Shown piece after piece: positions 1-8,207 of a stretch of DNA of 39,580 nt (its first letter is position 1; the number at the start of each line of letters is the position of its first letter). This DNA comes from an uncultured Pelagibacteraceae bacterium (GTDB lineage Bacteria; Pseudomonadota; Alphaproteobacteria; Pelagibacterales; Pelagibacteraceae), in assembly GCA_902559305.1 (NCBI GenBank), contig CACEHK010000008.1, forward strand, positions 1 through 39,580, given 5' to 3'. The position numbers and the translations under genes are program-made. Below the pieces are notes generated by a model, which saw nothing but the letters and a program-made list of their open reading frames with translations, had not been told where the DNA came from and made no database searches.

Positions 1-1
1 A

Positions 2-1750
2 ATTATTTGTGTAGAAAAAGCAAATATTGATAGAAGTGGTGCGGTAGCTCAAGGTCTATATGCAATTAACTGTTATATGGGAATGCAATGGGGGGAAAAC
101 CAACCAGAAGATCATGTTCGATATGCTCGAAATGATCTAATGGGTCTAGTTAGAGAAGATCTTGGCTATGATATGGCTCGTCACGTAGACTCAACAGTAC
201 ATATGTTTGATGAGTGGGGCTTACCAATGATGAAGAATAAAGAAACTGGGCGTTACCAACGTGAAGGTAAATGGCAAATAATGATTCACGGAGAAAGTTA
301 TAAACCAATAGTAGCTGAAGCAGCAAAAAAATCTGCGGATAAAATTTACAATAGGATCATGATTACACATCTACTTATGGATGAAGCAAAAGAAAATAGA
401 GTAGGTGGAGCTGTAGGATTCAATATGAGAACAGGAGATTATTATGTTTTCAGAGCTAAAACCGTAATAGTTGCTGCAGGTGGAGCGTCTCATATTTTTA
501 AACCAAGAGCTGTTGGAGAGGGAATGGGAAGAACCTGGTATGCACCTTGGAGCAATGGATCAGCATACGCTCTTCCAATTGAAGCTGGAGCTAAAATGAC
601 ACAAATGGAAAATAGAATTGTGTTATGTAGATTTAAAGATGGTTATGGTCCAGTAGGAGCTTATTTTTTACATTTAAAAACTTATACTCAGAATGCTAAT
701 GGTGAAAATTATGAAAAAAAATGGTACGAAAAAACTAAAGAATTAGTTGGAGAATATATAGATCATCATCCAACTCCAACATGTTTACGAAATCATGCTT
801 TCATACAAGAAGTTATGGCAGGAGGTGGACCAATACATATGGTTACAAAGGAAGCGTTCCAAGATCCTCATTTAGAAACTGTAGGTTGGGAAAATTTCTT
901 AGGAATGACAGTCGGCCAAGCAGTTGTATGGGCATCTCAAAATATTGATCCAAAATATACAAATCCAGAATTAACAACATCAGAACCTTATGTTATGGGT
1001 TCCCATGCAACTTGTTCTGGGGCATGGGTAAGTGGACCAGAAGACATTGCACCTCCAGAATATTTCTGGGGATATAATAGAATGACAACCGTCGAAGGTT
1101 TATTTGGTGCTGGCGACACAGTTGGAGGAAGTGCTCATAAATTTTCTTCAGGGTCATTTACTGAAGGAAGATTAGCTGCAAAAGCTGCAGTTAAGTACAT
1201 TGAAGAAGAAAAGGCTAAAGATATAATTGTGAGTGAAAAACAATTTAATGATTTTAAAGATATTATATTTAAACCATTAGAAAACTATACTGTTGGTAGA
1301 AATGAGATTACAGGAGGAACAGTTTCTCCTAGCTACATATCACCAATTCAAGGTCTTCAAAGACTTCAAAAAATCATGGATGAATATGTAGGTGGTATAT
1401 CTTATAATTATATGACTAACGAAAATACTTTAAAAAGAGGTCTGGAGCTACTGGAATGGCTACAAGAAGATCTAGAAAAGGTTGGTGCTGAGGACTATCA
1501 TCAATTAATGAGAGCTTGGGAATTAAAACATAGAACTCTTACGTCACAATGTGTTACTGAACATACACTTTTTAGACAAGAAACACGTTGGCCAGGCTAT
1601 TACTATAGAGGTGATTACATGAAGCTTGATGATGAAAATTGGCATTGTCTAACTTTATCTAGACGAGATCCGAAGACAGGTAAGTTTACAATGGAAAAAG
1701 CACCAGTTTATCACATAGTCGATGAAAAAGAGAAGAAAGAAGCTTCATAA
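2..1750 (+). CDS. aprA: Adenylylsulfate (APS) reductase alpha subunit, 5' end missing
   Basis: This is the FAD-bearing catalytic subunit of APS reductase, which interconverts APS and sulfite plus AMP together with the ferredoxin-like AprB. The reading frame is open from base 2, so the gene starts left of the window; the first ATG inside (77) is internal. About 582 codons are present, against a usual 610-660, so only a short N-terminal part with the first FAD-binding motif is lost. The flavoprotein signature is visible in the SHATCSGAWVSGPED stretch and in the EGLFGAGDTVGGSAHKFSSG stretch around 1095-1155. AprB is not downstream and is probably upstream, outside the window. In an aerobic organism with neighbouring sulfite-releasing enzymes I infer the oxidative direction (sulfite to APS). 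Confidence in the family is high; the direction is inference. Confidence 0.95.
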   Translation: MICVEKANIDRSGAVAQGLYAINCYMGMQWGENQPEDHVRYARNDLMGLVREDLGYDMARHVDSTVHMFDEWGLPMMKNKETGRYQREGKWQIMIHGESYKPIVAEAAKKSADKIYNRIMITHLLMDEAKENRVGGAVGFNMRTGDYYVFRAKTVIVAAGGASHIFKPRAVGEGMGRTWYAPWSNGSAYALPIEAGAKMTQMENRIVLCRFKDGYGPVGAYFLHLKTYTQNANGENYEKKWYEKTKELVGEYIDHHPTPTCLRNHAFIQEVMAGGGPIHMVTKEAFQDPHLETVGWENFLGMTVGQAVVWASQNIDPKYTNPELTTSEPYVMGSHATCSGAWVSGPEDIAPPEYFWGYNRMTTVEGLFGAGDTVGGSAHKFSSGSFTEGRLAAKAAVKYIEEEKAKDIIVSEKQFNDFKDIIFKPLENYTVGRNEITGGTVSPSYISPIQGLQRLQKIMDEYVGGISYNYMTNENTLKRGLELLEWLQEDLEKVGAEDYHQLMRAWELKHRTLTSQCVTEHTLFRQETRWPGYYYRGDYMKLDDENWHCLTLSRRDPKTGKFTMEKAPVYHIVDEKEKKEAS

Positions 1751-1758
1751 AAATATTA

Positions 1759-2109
1759 ATGAGTCTTCTAAACAAGTCAGACGAAGAAATAATCAAAATT
1801 GCTGAGCCTATATGGGCTAACTTAGTTAAGTCATCAAATATAAAAGACTATGGTGGTTTTACTAAAGATTTTTCATCACAGATGCTTTATGGAGCTAATG
1901 AAGTTGAATTGGGCAAGCAATGGGCAAGTAATGACCTAATATCTTCACTATCAGAAGGCTGTAAGGCTCTTGGTTGCCTTAAAAGAGGTCAACATGTTAG
2001 CATTTTGTATAAACAGACAAGCACAAAGATACCAGGAGAGTTTCTAGGTCGTCTTGTTCTGGGTGAAGAGGGTGGCCTGATTAAAGTTTTTGGAGCTACA
2101 ATTTTTTAA
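1759..2109 (+). CDS. Unrecognised 116-aa protein directly behind aprA
   Basis: I do not recognise this family. The ORF starts with ATG 8 bases after the aprA stop, so it is almost certainly on the same mRNA. The product is soluble-looking, with no signal peptide and no membrane helix. It has a mixed helical N-terminal half and a beta-rich, glycine-containing C-terminal half that ends in VFGATIF. Two cysteines, C68 and C73, lie in EGCKALGCLKRGQ. Codon usage resembles its neighbours, and the tight coupling to aprA makes a real gene likely. A role as an accessory or assembly partner of APS reductase or in sulfite handling is only suggested by position. Confidence 0.8.
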   Translation: MSLLNKSDEEIIKIAEPIWANLVKSSNIKDYGGFTKDFSSQMLYGANEVELGKQWASNDLISSLSEGCKALGCLKRGQHVSILYKQTSTKIPGEFLGRLVLGEEGGLIKVFGATIF

Positions 2110-2173
2110 AATTTTTTTAATTATTTTTAAAAATCTGCTTGCAAAATTTTAAAACCAGGTGTAATTCCTGATT

Positions 2174-2320
2174 ATGCTTAACAATTTTCAAAAAAATATA
2201 AAGACCTACGTTAAGCAAATCCCGAACATTCAATCTTTTTTAAGTGCGAAATCTGCCTTATATTTTGGCTTAGCAGCGTACTGGGGACTTATTCTTGTTG
2301 GAACATTTTTTAATATTTAA
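2174..2320 (+). CDS. Small membrane protein, 48 aa, single helix
   Basis: A short ATG-to-TAA frame lies in the gap between the 116-aa gene and the sulfite exporter. Its N-terminal half is basic and amphipathic (MLNNFQKNIKTYVKQ), and residues 24-46 form one hydrophobic helix (LYFGLAAYWGLILVG). This N-in positively charged pattern is typical of a real one-pass membrane peptide and is hard to get from random AT-rich DNA. The only ribosome-binding candidate, AGG at 2157-2159, is rather far (14 bases). The gene follows aprA by about 420 bases on the same strand, so a membrane-tethering or electron-transfer helper for APS reductase, or a partner of the exporter, is possible. Function is unknown. 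Confidence 0.6.
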   Translation: MLNNFQKNIKTYVKQIPNIQSFLSAKSALYFGLAAYWGLILVGTFFNI

Positions 2321-2363
2321 TCAATTAGTTGACTTTAATATTCTAGAAGAATAATTATTTTAT

Positions 2364-3446
2364 ATGGAGTATTTTCTTCCAATAGCTGAAGTATATGTAA
2401 ATCTTCCATTAATATTTGTTCTTAGTCTAGTAGTTGGAGTTCTCTCAGGATTATTTGGAGTAGGTGGAGGTTTTTTAATGACTCCTTTTTTAATTTTTTT
2501 AGGTGTTCCACCAGCTTATGCTGTTCCCAACGAAGCAAATAATATTTTAGGGACGTCAATATCAGGCTCTACAACTCATTACCTTAAAGGAACATTAGAT
2601 TATAAAATGGGATTTATGATAGTTATAGGTGGAGTGGCTGGAACAATTTTGGGCATTATAACATTTTCCTATTTTCAAGATATAGGAAAAATTAATATTG
2701 TTATTTCACTATCTTATATGTATATCCTGGCAATTATTGGAACAATAATGCTTGTCCAGGGTGTTAGTGAAATAGATAGAGCAAGAAAAAAAATTGTTAT
2801 AAGAAAAAAACTCCATTCTCATTTTTGGATCCATGGCCTACCATTAAGAATGAGATTTAAAAAATCTCAATTATACGAAAGTGCTTTTACTCCTATTATA
2901 ATTGGTCTTGTTGTAGGGTTTATTGCTGCAATTATGGGAGTTGGCGGTGCATTTATTTTAGTTCCAGCGATGATTTATATAATTGGAATGCCAACTAAGT
3001 TGATACCAGGAACATCTTTGTTTGTAACAATTTTTGTCAGTGCAATTGTTACTGTACTTCATGCATTTAACTATGGATCAATTGATCTTATGCTAGTAAT
3101 GATTTTAATTTTAGGTTCAATATTAGGTGTGCAAATAGGTCAAAAATTAGGTGAAAAAGTTGATAGTTCTGAATTTAAAACTATTTTAGCAGTTCTATTA
3201 TTATTGGTAGGCATAGCTATTGCTTATGATGCTTTCTTTGCTGAAGAGACTGTAAAAGTTGTTAAAGATAATGGTATTGCATCTTTAAGTCCTTTTGCTC
3301 AATATATAAAAGATCTATCAATAAATGTTCCTGTTCTTTATGGAATGTTATCTATTCTACTTGCTTTAGTTTTAGGTGTTGGTGCTGCAATCGTAAGAAG
3401 GTCTATTTCTAATCTTAAAGAGTCTATTAAAACAAAAAAAAAATAA
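2364..3446 (+). CDS. TauE/SafE (TSUP) family exporter, probable sulfite exporter
   Basis: This is a polytopic inner-membrane protein of 360 aa in the TSUP (DUF81) family, whose members export sulfite, sulfoacetate or related anions. The internal duplication of the family is plain: GLFGVGGGFLMTPFL near residue 29 and IMGVGGAFILVPAMI near residue 191 are the two half-family motifs. About eight hydrophobic segments are visible, and the protein ends in a basic tail (KESIKTKKK). It lies downstream of aprA and converges with suyB-like and xsc units that release sulfite, so sulfite or sulfonate efflux is the natural reading. Substrate is inferred from context; some TSUP members carry other anions. 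It ends 7 bases from the stop of the minus-strand suyB-like gene. Confidence 0.88.
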   Translation: MEYFLPIAEVYVNLPLIFVLSLVVGVLSGLFGVGGGFLMTPFLIFLGVPPAYAVPNEANNILGTSISGSTTHYLKGTLDYKMGFMIVIGGVAGTILGIITFSYFQDIGKINIVISLSYMYILAIIGTIMLVQGVSEIDRARKKIVIRKKLHSHFWIHGLPLRMRFKKSQLYESAFTPIIIGLVVGFIAAIMGVGGAFILVPAMIYIIGMPTKLIPGTSLFVTIFVSAIVTVLHAFNYGSIDLMLVMILILGSILGVQIGQKLGEKVDSSEFKTILAVLLLLVGIAIAYDAFFAEETVKVVKDNGIASLSPFAQYIKDLSINVPVLYGMLSILLALVLGVGAAIVRRSISNLKESIKTKKK

Positions 3447-3453
3447 TAAATTT

Positions 3454-4620
3454 TTAAGCACTTCTATAAAGTTTAGTCATAACAAACTCTTTATGCCCTA
3501 AAGCTTCCGCACAAGTTAATCTTCCATTTGCTACTCTTAAGGTCGCTTTAACTAATTCATCGCCAGCTTGATCTAAATTCATTTCTCGAGATAAAATTTT
3601 AGATACATCCACATCAATATGTTCACTCATTGTTTTAACAGTTAATGGATTAGCTGTTAATTTAATTACAGGTTCAATTGGATTTCCTATTATATTACCC
3701 TGTCCAGTTGGAAAAAGATGAATATTAAAACCACCCGCAGCTTGTAAAGTTACACATTCAGCAGCAGCTGAAGAAGTATCCATAAAGTATAACCCCTTTC
3801 CTTTAGTAGGCTCTTCTGCCGGTTCTAAAACATCGATAAATTGTCTAGATCCTATTTTTTGGAAATTTCCAAATGCTTTTTCCTCTATTGTAGTTAAACC
3901 TCCAGCTATATTACCTGCTGTTGGCTGACTTTCTGACAAGTCATCAGTGGCTTCTTGTAAAATAAAATCATTATAAGCATTCCATGTTTTCTTAAATTTT
4001 TCTTGTGCCTCTGGAGTTTTTCCTCTTTTTTCACAAACTGTTTCCGCCCCAGTAAGTTCTGAAGTTTCTCCAAAACACAAATGAACCCCAAGAGGCTCTA
4101 ATTTATCCATTAAATTTCCGACTGTTGGGTTTGAAGCAAGTCCTGAAGTTGTATCAGATTCTCCACATTTGACTGATATCCATAAATCACTTATTGGACA
4201 TTCTACTCTTTGTTTTTCAGAAGCCCACATTGAAAACTCTTGGGCTTTTTTTGAAACTTTTGCAATTGTATCTATGTCTCCCACTCCTTCAATACTAAAA
4301 CCTTCAACTGGCTTTCCAGTTTTTGCAATTGCATCAACTATTTTTTTGGTCCATTTTGGCTCAATACCAATAACTATTACAGCTGCAACATTTGGATTTT
4401 TTCCAGTACCAATCATAGTTCTAAAATGTAATTCTAAATCAGCTCCAAACTGAAGCCTTCCATATGAATGAGGAAGAGCAATCGTACCTTTTATATTATT
4501 AGCTACTGCTTCAGCACAAGCATTTGAAATATCATCTACTGGCAAAATAATAACATGATTTCTTGTTCCAGCTCTTCCATTTTCTCTTTTATAACCTAAA
4601 AAACTTTTTGGAATTTCCAT
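3454..4620 (-). CDS. suyB: UxaA-family hydro/sulfo-lyase large subunit, probable (2R)-sulfolactate sulfo-lyase beta
   Basis: The 388-aa product belongs to the UxaA C-terminal (altronate dehydratase) family. The N-terminal [21 protein letters not shown] signature opens the protein, and [21 protein letters not shown] (about 148-168) and [16 protein letters not shown] (about 308-323) are further family blocks, with conserved Cys and His that bind Fe(II) in relatives. Fused UxaA proteins carry a SAF domain at the N terminus; here that part is a separate gene 3 bases upstream. The split layout with subunits of about 95 and 388 aa matches SuyA/SuyB, which cleave sulfolactate to pyruvate and sulfite. 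The adjacent divergent xsc supports this over a sugar-acid dehydratase, which is the main alternative. Confidence 0.75.
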   Translation of the reverse strand: MEIPKSFLGYKRENGRAGTRNHVIILPVDDISNACAEAVANNIKGTIALPHSYGRLQFGADLELHFRTMIGTGKNPNVAAVIVIGIEPKWTKKIVDAIAKTGKPVEGFSIEGVGDIDTIAKVSKKAQEFSMWASEKQRVECPISDLWISVKCGESDTTSGLASNPTVGNLMDKLEPLGVHLCFGETSELTGAETVCEKRGKTPEAQEKFKKTWNAYNDFILQEATDDLSESQPTAGNIAGGLTTIEEKAFGNFQKIGSRQFIDVLEPAEEPTKGKGLYFMDTSSAAAECVTLQAAGGFNIHLFPTGQGNIIGNPIEPVIKLTANPLTVKTMSEHIDVDVSKILSREMNLDQAGDELVKATLRVANGRLTCAEALGHKEFVMTKLYRSA

Positions 4621-4623
4621 AAT

Positions 4624-4911
4624 TTACCATTTCTTTGTTTTGACGTTATGAACATGTACATGTTCACCTTTTTTAATATTCTTAACCACTTTTCCAATAT
4701 CATGCCCATACTTAATAATTGTCTCACCTTCTTTAAGGTCAGACATTGCGATTTTATGTCCTAAGGGGATTTCGTTAAGAGATTGAATTTTAGCAGACTT
4801 ATCATTTTCCATAATCCAGCAATTACAGTCTTGATTTACTGTTATTTTTTCAATAACAACAACTCCTACATTGTCTTTTTCATCATGAATAATTATATCT
4901 GTACTAGCCAT
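4624..4911 (-). CDS. suyA: SAF-domain small subunit, probable (2R)-sulfolactate sulfo-lyase alpha
   Basis: This 95-aa protein is a single SAF/UxaA N-terminal domain. It ends in the typical block KKGEHVHVHNVKTKKW, where the histidines and the lysine-rich end are characteristic of altronate/galactarate dehydratase N-terminal domains and of SuyA. It is the first gene of a two-gene minus-strand unit, with the larger subunit starting 3 bases after its stop. Together they would cleave the C-S bond of sulfolactate, giving pyruvate and sulfite in the cytoplasm. The assignment to SuyA rather than a generic UxaA small subunit depends on the xsc gene that diverges from it 86 bases away and on the nearby aprA and TSUP exporter. 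Confidence 0.75.
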   Translation of the reverse strand: MASTDIIIHDEKDNVGVVVIEKITVNQDCNCWIMENDKSAKIQSLNEIPLGHKIAMSDLKEGETIIKYGHDIGKVVKNIKKGEHVHVHNVKTKKW

Positions 4912-4997
4912 TATGACTTTCTTATTTGAAATTTCTTTGATCTTATATATTAATCGTTGGCTTAAACAAATATAAATTTTTATTGAAAGAATTTAGT
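4912..4997. promoter_or_regulatory. Divergent promoter region between suyA-like gene and xsc
   Basis: These 86 bases separate two head-to-head units that both make sulfite from sulfonates, so promoters for both must lie here unless they lie inside the genes. The stretch is AT-rich, with TATATA/TATAAG-like boxes on the minus-strand reading near 4945-4952 and a GAAAGA Shine-Dalgarno candidate at 4985-4990 for xsc. I cannot assign -35 and -10 boxes with confidence, and I see no convincing operator palindrome. Confidence 0.35.
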
Positions 4998-6782
4998 ATG
5001 ACTAAAATGACCACAGAAGAAGCTTTTGTTAAAGTTCTGCAAATGCATGGAATTGAACATTCTTTTGGAATAATTGGTTCTGCATTTATGCCTATATCAG
5101 ACTTATTTCCAAAAGCTGGTATAACTTTTTGGGATGTAGCTCATGAAACTAATGGAGGTTTAATAGCTGATGGATATACAAGAGCTACTGGAAAAATGTC
5201 CATGGTTATTGCACAAAATGGTCCAGGTATAACAGGTCTTGTTACACCTATTAAAACTGCTTACTGGAATCATACGCCGCTACTTTTAGTTACGCCTCAA
5301 GCTGCAAACAAAACTATAGGTCAAGGAGGTTTTCAAGAAGTTGAGCAGATGAATTTATTTAAAGACATGGTTTGTTATCAAGAAGAAGTAAGAGACCCTT
5401 CTAGAATGGCTGAAGTTTTAAACAGAGTAATTGAAAAAGCAATTAGAGGATCTGCACCTGCACAAATAAATGTTCCAAGAGATTATTGGACACAGGTAGT
5501 TGATATAGATCTTCCACCTATAGTAAGACTTGAAAGACAAGCTGGTGGATTAGAGGCAATTAATAGAGCAGCAAAATTATTATCAGAAGCTAAATTTCCA
5601 GTAATTTTATCTGGAGCAGGAGTAGTTATTGGAGATGCTATCGAAGATTGTAAAAAACTTGCAGAAAAATTAGATTCACCAGTATGTAGTGGTTATCAAC
5701 ACAATGATAGTTTTCCTGGAAGTCATCCTTTAGCTGTTGGTCCATTAGGATATAATGGCTCTAAGGCAGCTATGCAATTAATTTCAAAAGCAGATGTAGT
5801 ACTTGCTCTTGGAACTAGATTAAATCCTTTTTCTACCTTACCTGGTTATGGTTTAGATTATTGGCCAAAAGATGCAAAAATAATTCAAGTAGATATGAAC
5901 TCTGATAGAATTGGATTAACCAAGAAAGTAACCGTAGGAATATGCGGTGATGCAAAACTTGTCTCTCAACAAATTTTAGAAAAATTATCTTCAAATGCTG
6001 GAGATCAAGGAAGAGAAGATAGAAAAAATTTAATACATAAAACAAAATCAGCATGGTTACAAACTCTAACAAGCTTAGATCATGAAGAAGATGATCCTGG
6101 AACTGTTTGGAATAAAGAAGCAAGAGAAAGAGACAATGACAGAATGTCACCAAGGCAAGCCTGGAGAGCTATTCAAGCTGGTATGCCAGATGATGTAATA
6201 ATTTCATCAGATATAGGAAATAACTGCGCAATAGGAAATGCATATCCAACATTTGAAAAAGGAAGAAAGTATTTAGCCCCAGGATTATTTGGTCCATGCG
6301 GTTATGGTTTTCCGTCTATACTTGGAGCAAAAATTGGATGTCCTGATATACCGGTAATCGGTTTTGCTGGTGATGGAGCTTTTGGAATAAGCATGAATGA
6401 AATGAGCTCATGTGCAAGAAAAGAGTGGCCAAATATAACAATGGTCATTTTTAGAAATTATCAATGGGGAGCAGAAAAAAGAAATTCAATTTTGTGGTTC
6501 GATGATAATTTTGTAGGAACTGAACTAGATCCAGAATTAAGTTATGCAAAAGTTGCTAATGCATGTGGATTAAAAGGAGTTACTGTAAAAACAATGGAAG
6601 AAACCACCAAAGCGATTAGGCAGTCATGTGAAGATCAAAAGAAAGGAATAACAACATTTATTGAAGTTATTTTAAATCAAGAATTAGGCGAACCTTTTAG
6701 AAGAGATGCAATGAAAAAACCAGTCGAAGTTGCAGGCATTAATAAAAGTGATATGAAACCACAAAAATCTATAACTAATTAA
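4998..6782 (+). CDS. xsc: Sulfoacetaldehyde acetyltransferase (TPP enzyme)
   Basis: Xsc is a thiamine-diphosphate enzyme that turns sulfoacetaldehyde plus phosphate into acetyl phosphate and sulfite. It is the central step in taurine and isethionate breakdown. The family-specific N-terminal block FGIIGSAFMPISDLFP and FWDVAHETNGG (catalytic Glu50) separates it from acetolactate synthases. The TPP/Mg motif GDGAFGISMNE lies near residue 457 and continues into NYQWGAEKRN. The frame can be extended to a TTG at 4983, but ATG at 4998 follows GAAAGA at good spacing and gives the usual N terminus MTKMTTEEAFVKVLQ, so I chose it (594 aa). The gene converges with the thiolase, with the two stops overlapping by 8 bases. 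No pta or ackA for acetyl phosphate use is in the window. Confidence 0.95.
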   Translation: MTKMTTEEAFVKVLQMHGIEHSFGIIGSAFMPISDLFPKAGITFWDVAHETNGGLIADGYTRATGKMSMVIAQNGPGITGLVTPIKTAYWNHTPLLLVTPQAANKTIGQGGFQEVEQMNLFKDMVCYQEEVRDPSRMAEVLNRVIEKAIRGSAPAQINVPRDYWTQVVDIDLPPIVRLERQAGGLEAINRAAKLLSEAKFPVILSGAGVVIGDAIEDCKKLAEKLDSPVCSGYQHNDSFPGSHPLAVGPLGYNGSKAAMQLISKADVVLALGTRLNPFSTLPGYGLDYWPKDAKIIQVDMNSDRIGLTKKVTVGICGDAKLVSQQILEKLSSNAGDQGREDRKNLIHKTKSAWLQTLTSLDHEEDDPGTVWNKEARERDNDRMSPRQAWRAIQAGMPDDVIISSDIGNNCAIGNAYPTFEKGRKYLAPGLFGPCGYGFPSILGAKIGCPDIPVIGFAGDGAFGISMNEMSSCARKEWPNITMVIFRNYQWGAEKRNSILWFDDNFVGTELDPELSYAKVANACGLKGVTVKTMEETTKAIRQSCEDQKKGITTFIEVILNQELGEPFRRDAMKKPVEVAGINKSDMKPQKSITN

Positions 6783-7953
6783 TATTTTCAACACACATAG
6801 CTATACCCATACCTCCTCCAATACAAAGAGTAGCCAAACCTTTTTTTAATTTCCTTTTTTGCATTTCATGAACAAGTGTTACTAATATTCTTGCGCCCGA
6901 GGCACCGATTGGATGTCCAAGAGCAATCGCACCACCGTTAACATTAACCGCTTCTTCTTTAAGTCCAAGCTCTTTTATTACTGCTATAGATTGGGCTGCA
7001 AAAGCTTCATTTGATTCAACTAAATCCAAATCATTAATATTCCACCCAGCTTTATTTAATGCTAATTTAGATGCTGGTATTGGGCCTGTTCCCATTAATT
7101 TTGGATCAACACCGCTTTGTGCCCATGAAACAATCTTAGCAATTGGTTTTAAACCTTTATTCTGTGAAGTTTTATAATTCATTAGAGTAAGGGCTGCTGC
7201 TCCATCATTTAATCCAGATGAGTTTCCAGCAGTTACAGTACCACCTTCCTTAAAAACTGTTTTTAAATTTGATAATTTATCTAAATTTGTATCAGATCTT
7301 GGATATTCGTCTGTATCAAAAATCTTTTGATTTTTTAATTTAATTGGAACTATTTCTTCTGTAAATTTATTTTCATTAATAGCTTTTATCGCTTTTTTTT
7401 GTGAGTTAAACGCGAAATTATCCTGATCACTTCTAGTTATTTGATATTTTTCTGCAACATTTTCAGCAGTAACACCCATATGATAATCATTGTACGCATC
7501 TATTAATCCATCAATTAGCATTGTATCTTTTAATTTATCTTCACTTAAATTTTTTTCCATTCTATAATTTAAATAATGTGGAGCATTTGTCATACTTTCT
7601 TGTCCTCCAGCTATAATAATATTTGTGTCATTTAATTTTAAAGAATTAAAGCCCAGTGTTATCGCTGCCAAACCAGATCCACATACTTGGTTAATTGTTG
7701 TTGCAGTTTTATCTTTGTCTATACCCGCATTGATTGCTGTTTGTCTTGCTGGATTTTGACCACAACCCGCTTGTAACACTTGTCCTAATATAACAGTGTC
7801 CACTTCTGAACCACTTAGATTAGATTGTTCCATACACCTTTTAACTACAGCCGTTCCAAGCTGCGTAGCTTGACAATCCTTTAAACTTCCCAGGAAAGAA
7901 CCAATAGGAGTTCTAAAAGCCGATGTTATTACAATATCTTTGTCATTGTTCAT
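6775..7953 (-). CDS. Acetyl-CoA C-acetyltransferase (thiolase)
   Basis: This is a 392-aa thiolase of the AtoB/PhaA type, condensing or cleaving acetoacetyl-CoA and related 3-ketoacyl-CoAs. The catalytic residues are all in place: the acyl-accepting Cys91 in NQVCGSGLAA, His347 in GGAIALGHPIGASGAR, and Cys377 in TLCIGGGMGIA. Length is normal for the family. The gene stands alone on the minus strand, convergent with xsc and divergent from the small gene at 8004. It could handle acetyl units arising from Xsc, but nothing in the sequence links it to sulfonates. The choice between biosynthetic (PhaA-like) and degradative (AtoB/FadA-like) use cannot be made from sequence alone. Confidence 0.92.
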   Translation of the reverse strand: MNNDKDIVITSAFRTPIGSFLGSLKDCQATQLGTAVVKRCMEQSNLSGSEVDTVILGQVLQAGCGQNPARQTAINAGIDKDKTATTINQVCGSGLAAITLGFNSLKLNDTNIIIAGGQESMTNAPHYLNYRMEKNLSEDKLKDTMLIDGLIDAYNDYHMGVTAENVAEKYQITRSDQDNFAFNSQKKAIKAINENKFTEEIVPIKLKNQKIFDTDEYPRSDTNLDKLSNLKTVFKEGGTVTAGNSSGLNDGAAALTLMNYKTSQNKGLKPIAKIVSWAQSGVDPKLMGTGPIPASKLALNKAGWNINDLDLVESNEAFAAQSIAVIKELGLKEEAVNVNGGAIALGHPIGASGARILVTLVHEMQKRKLKKGLATLCIGGGMGIAMCVENIN

Positions 7954-8003
7954 AATTATTCAATACAAAATTAATATTATATAATATAGGTATAAATTTT
8001 AAG

Positions 8004-8207
8004 ATGAATAAAAAAATACTTAATTACATAATATTTATAATTATTGCTACAATTCTGTTATATTTTGCAAGAAATAATTATAGAGAATTTAATATAAATA
8101 AAGCAATTTCTGCCTGCATTTTAGCTAAAACACAAACCTCCGATAATTTTGATAAAGATTTAGTCAAAAAAAAGTGTGAGGAAGATATTAAAAAAAGCCT
8201 TAACTAA
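8004..8207 (+). CDS. Small N-terminally anchored membrane protein, 67 aa
   Basis: I do not recognise a named family. Residues 5-22 form one hydrophobic helix (ILNYIIFIIIATILLYFA), followed by a polar domain with two cysteines (C38 and C58) and a charged Lys/Glu-rich end. The pattern AISACILAKTQ ... KKKCEEDIKK looks like a helical hairpin closed by a disulfide, which would fit a periplasmic location. The ATG is 50 bases from the divergent thiolase start. The stop overlaps the stop of the convergent M24 gene by 4 bases, which fits a real, tightly packed gene. Function unknown. Confidence 0.7.
   Translation: MNKKILNYIIFIIIATILLYFARNNYREFNINKAISACILAKTQTSDNFDKDLVKKKCEEDIKKSLN

Noticed and set aside
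2103..2136. AT-only region after the 116-aa gene that could pass for a terminator
   Set aside because: Only A/T runs, no GC stem; such runs are common in this AT-rich sequence.
2155..2170. CAGG/CCTG inverted repeat before the 48-aa gene, considered as a riboswitch or operator
   Set aside because: Only four pairs and no conserved riboswitch core that I recognise.
4169..4453. 94-codon plus-strand frame opposite the suyB-like gene
   Set aside because: Antisense shadow of a clear gene; composition does not suggest a real protein.
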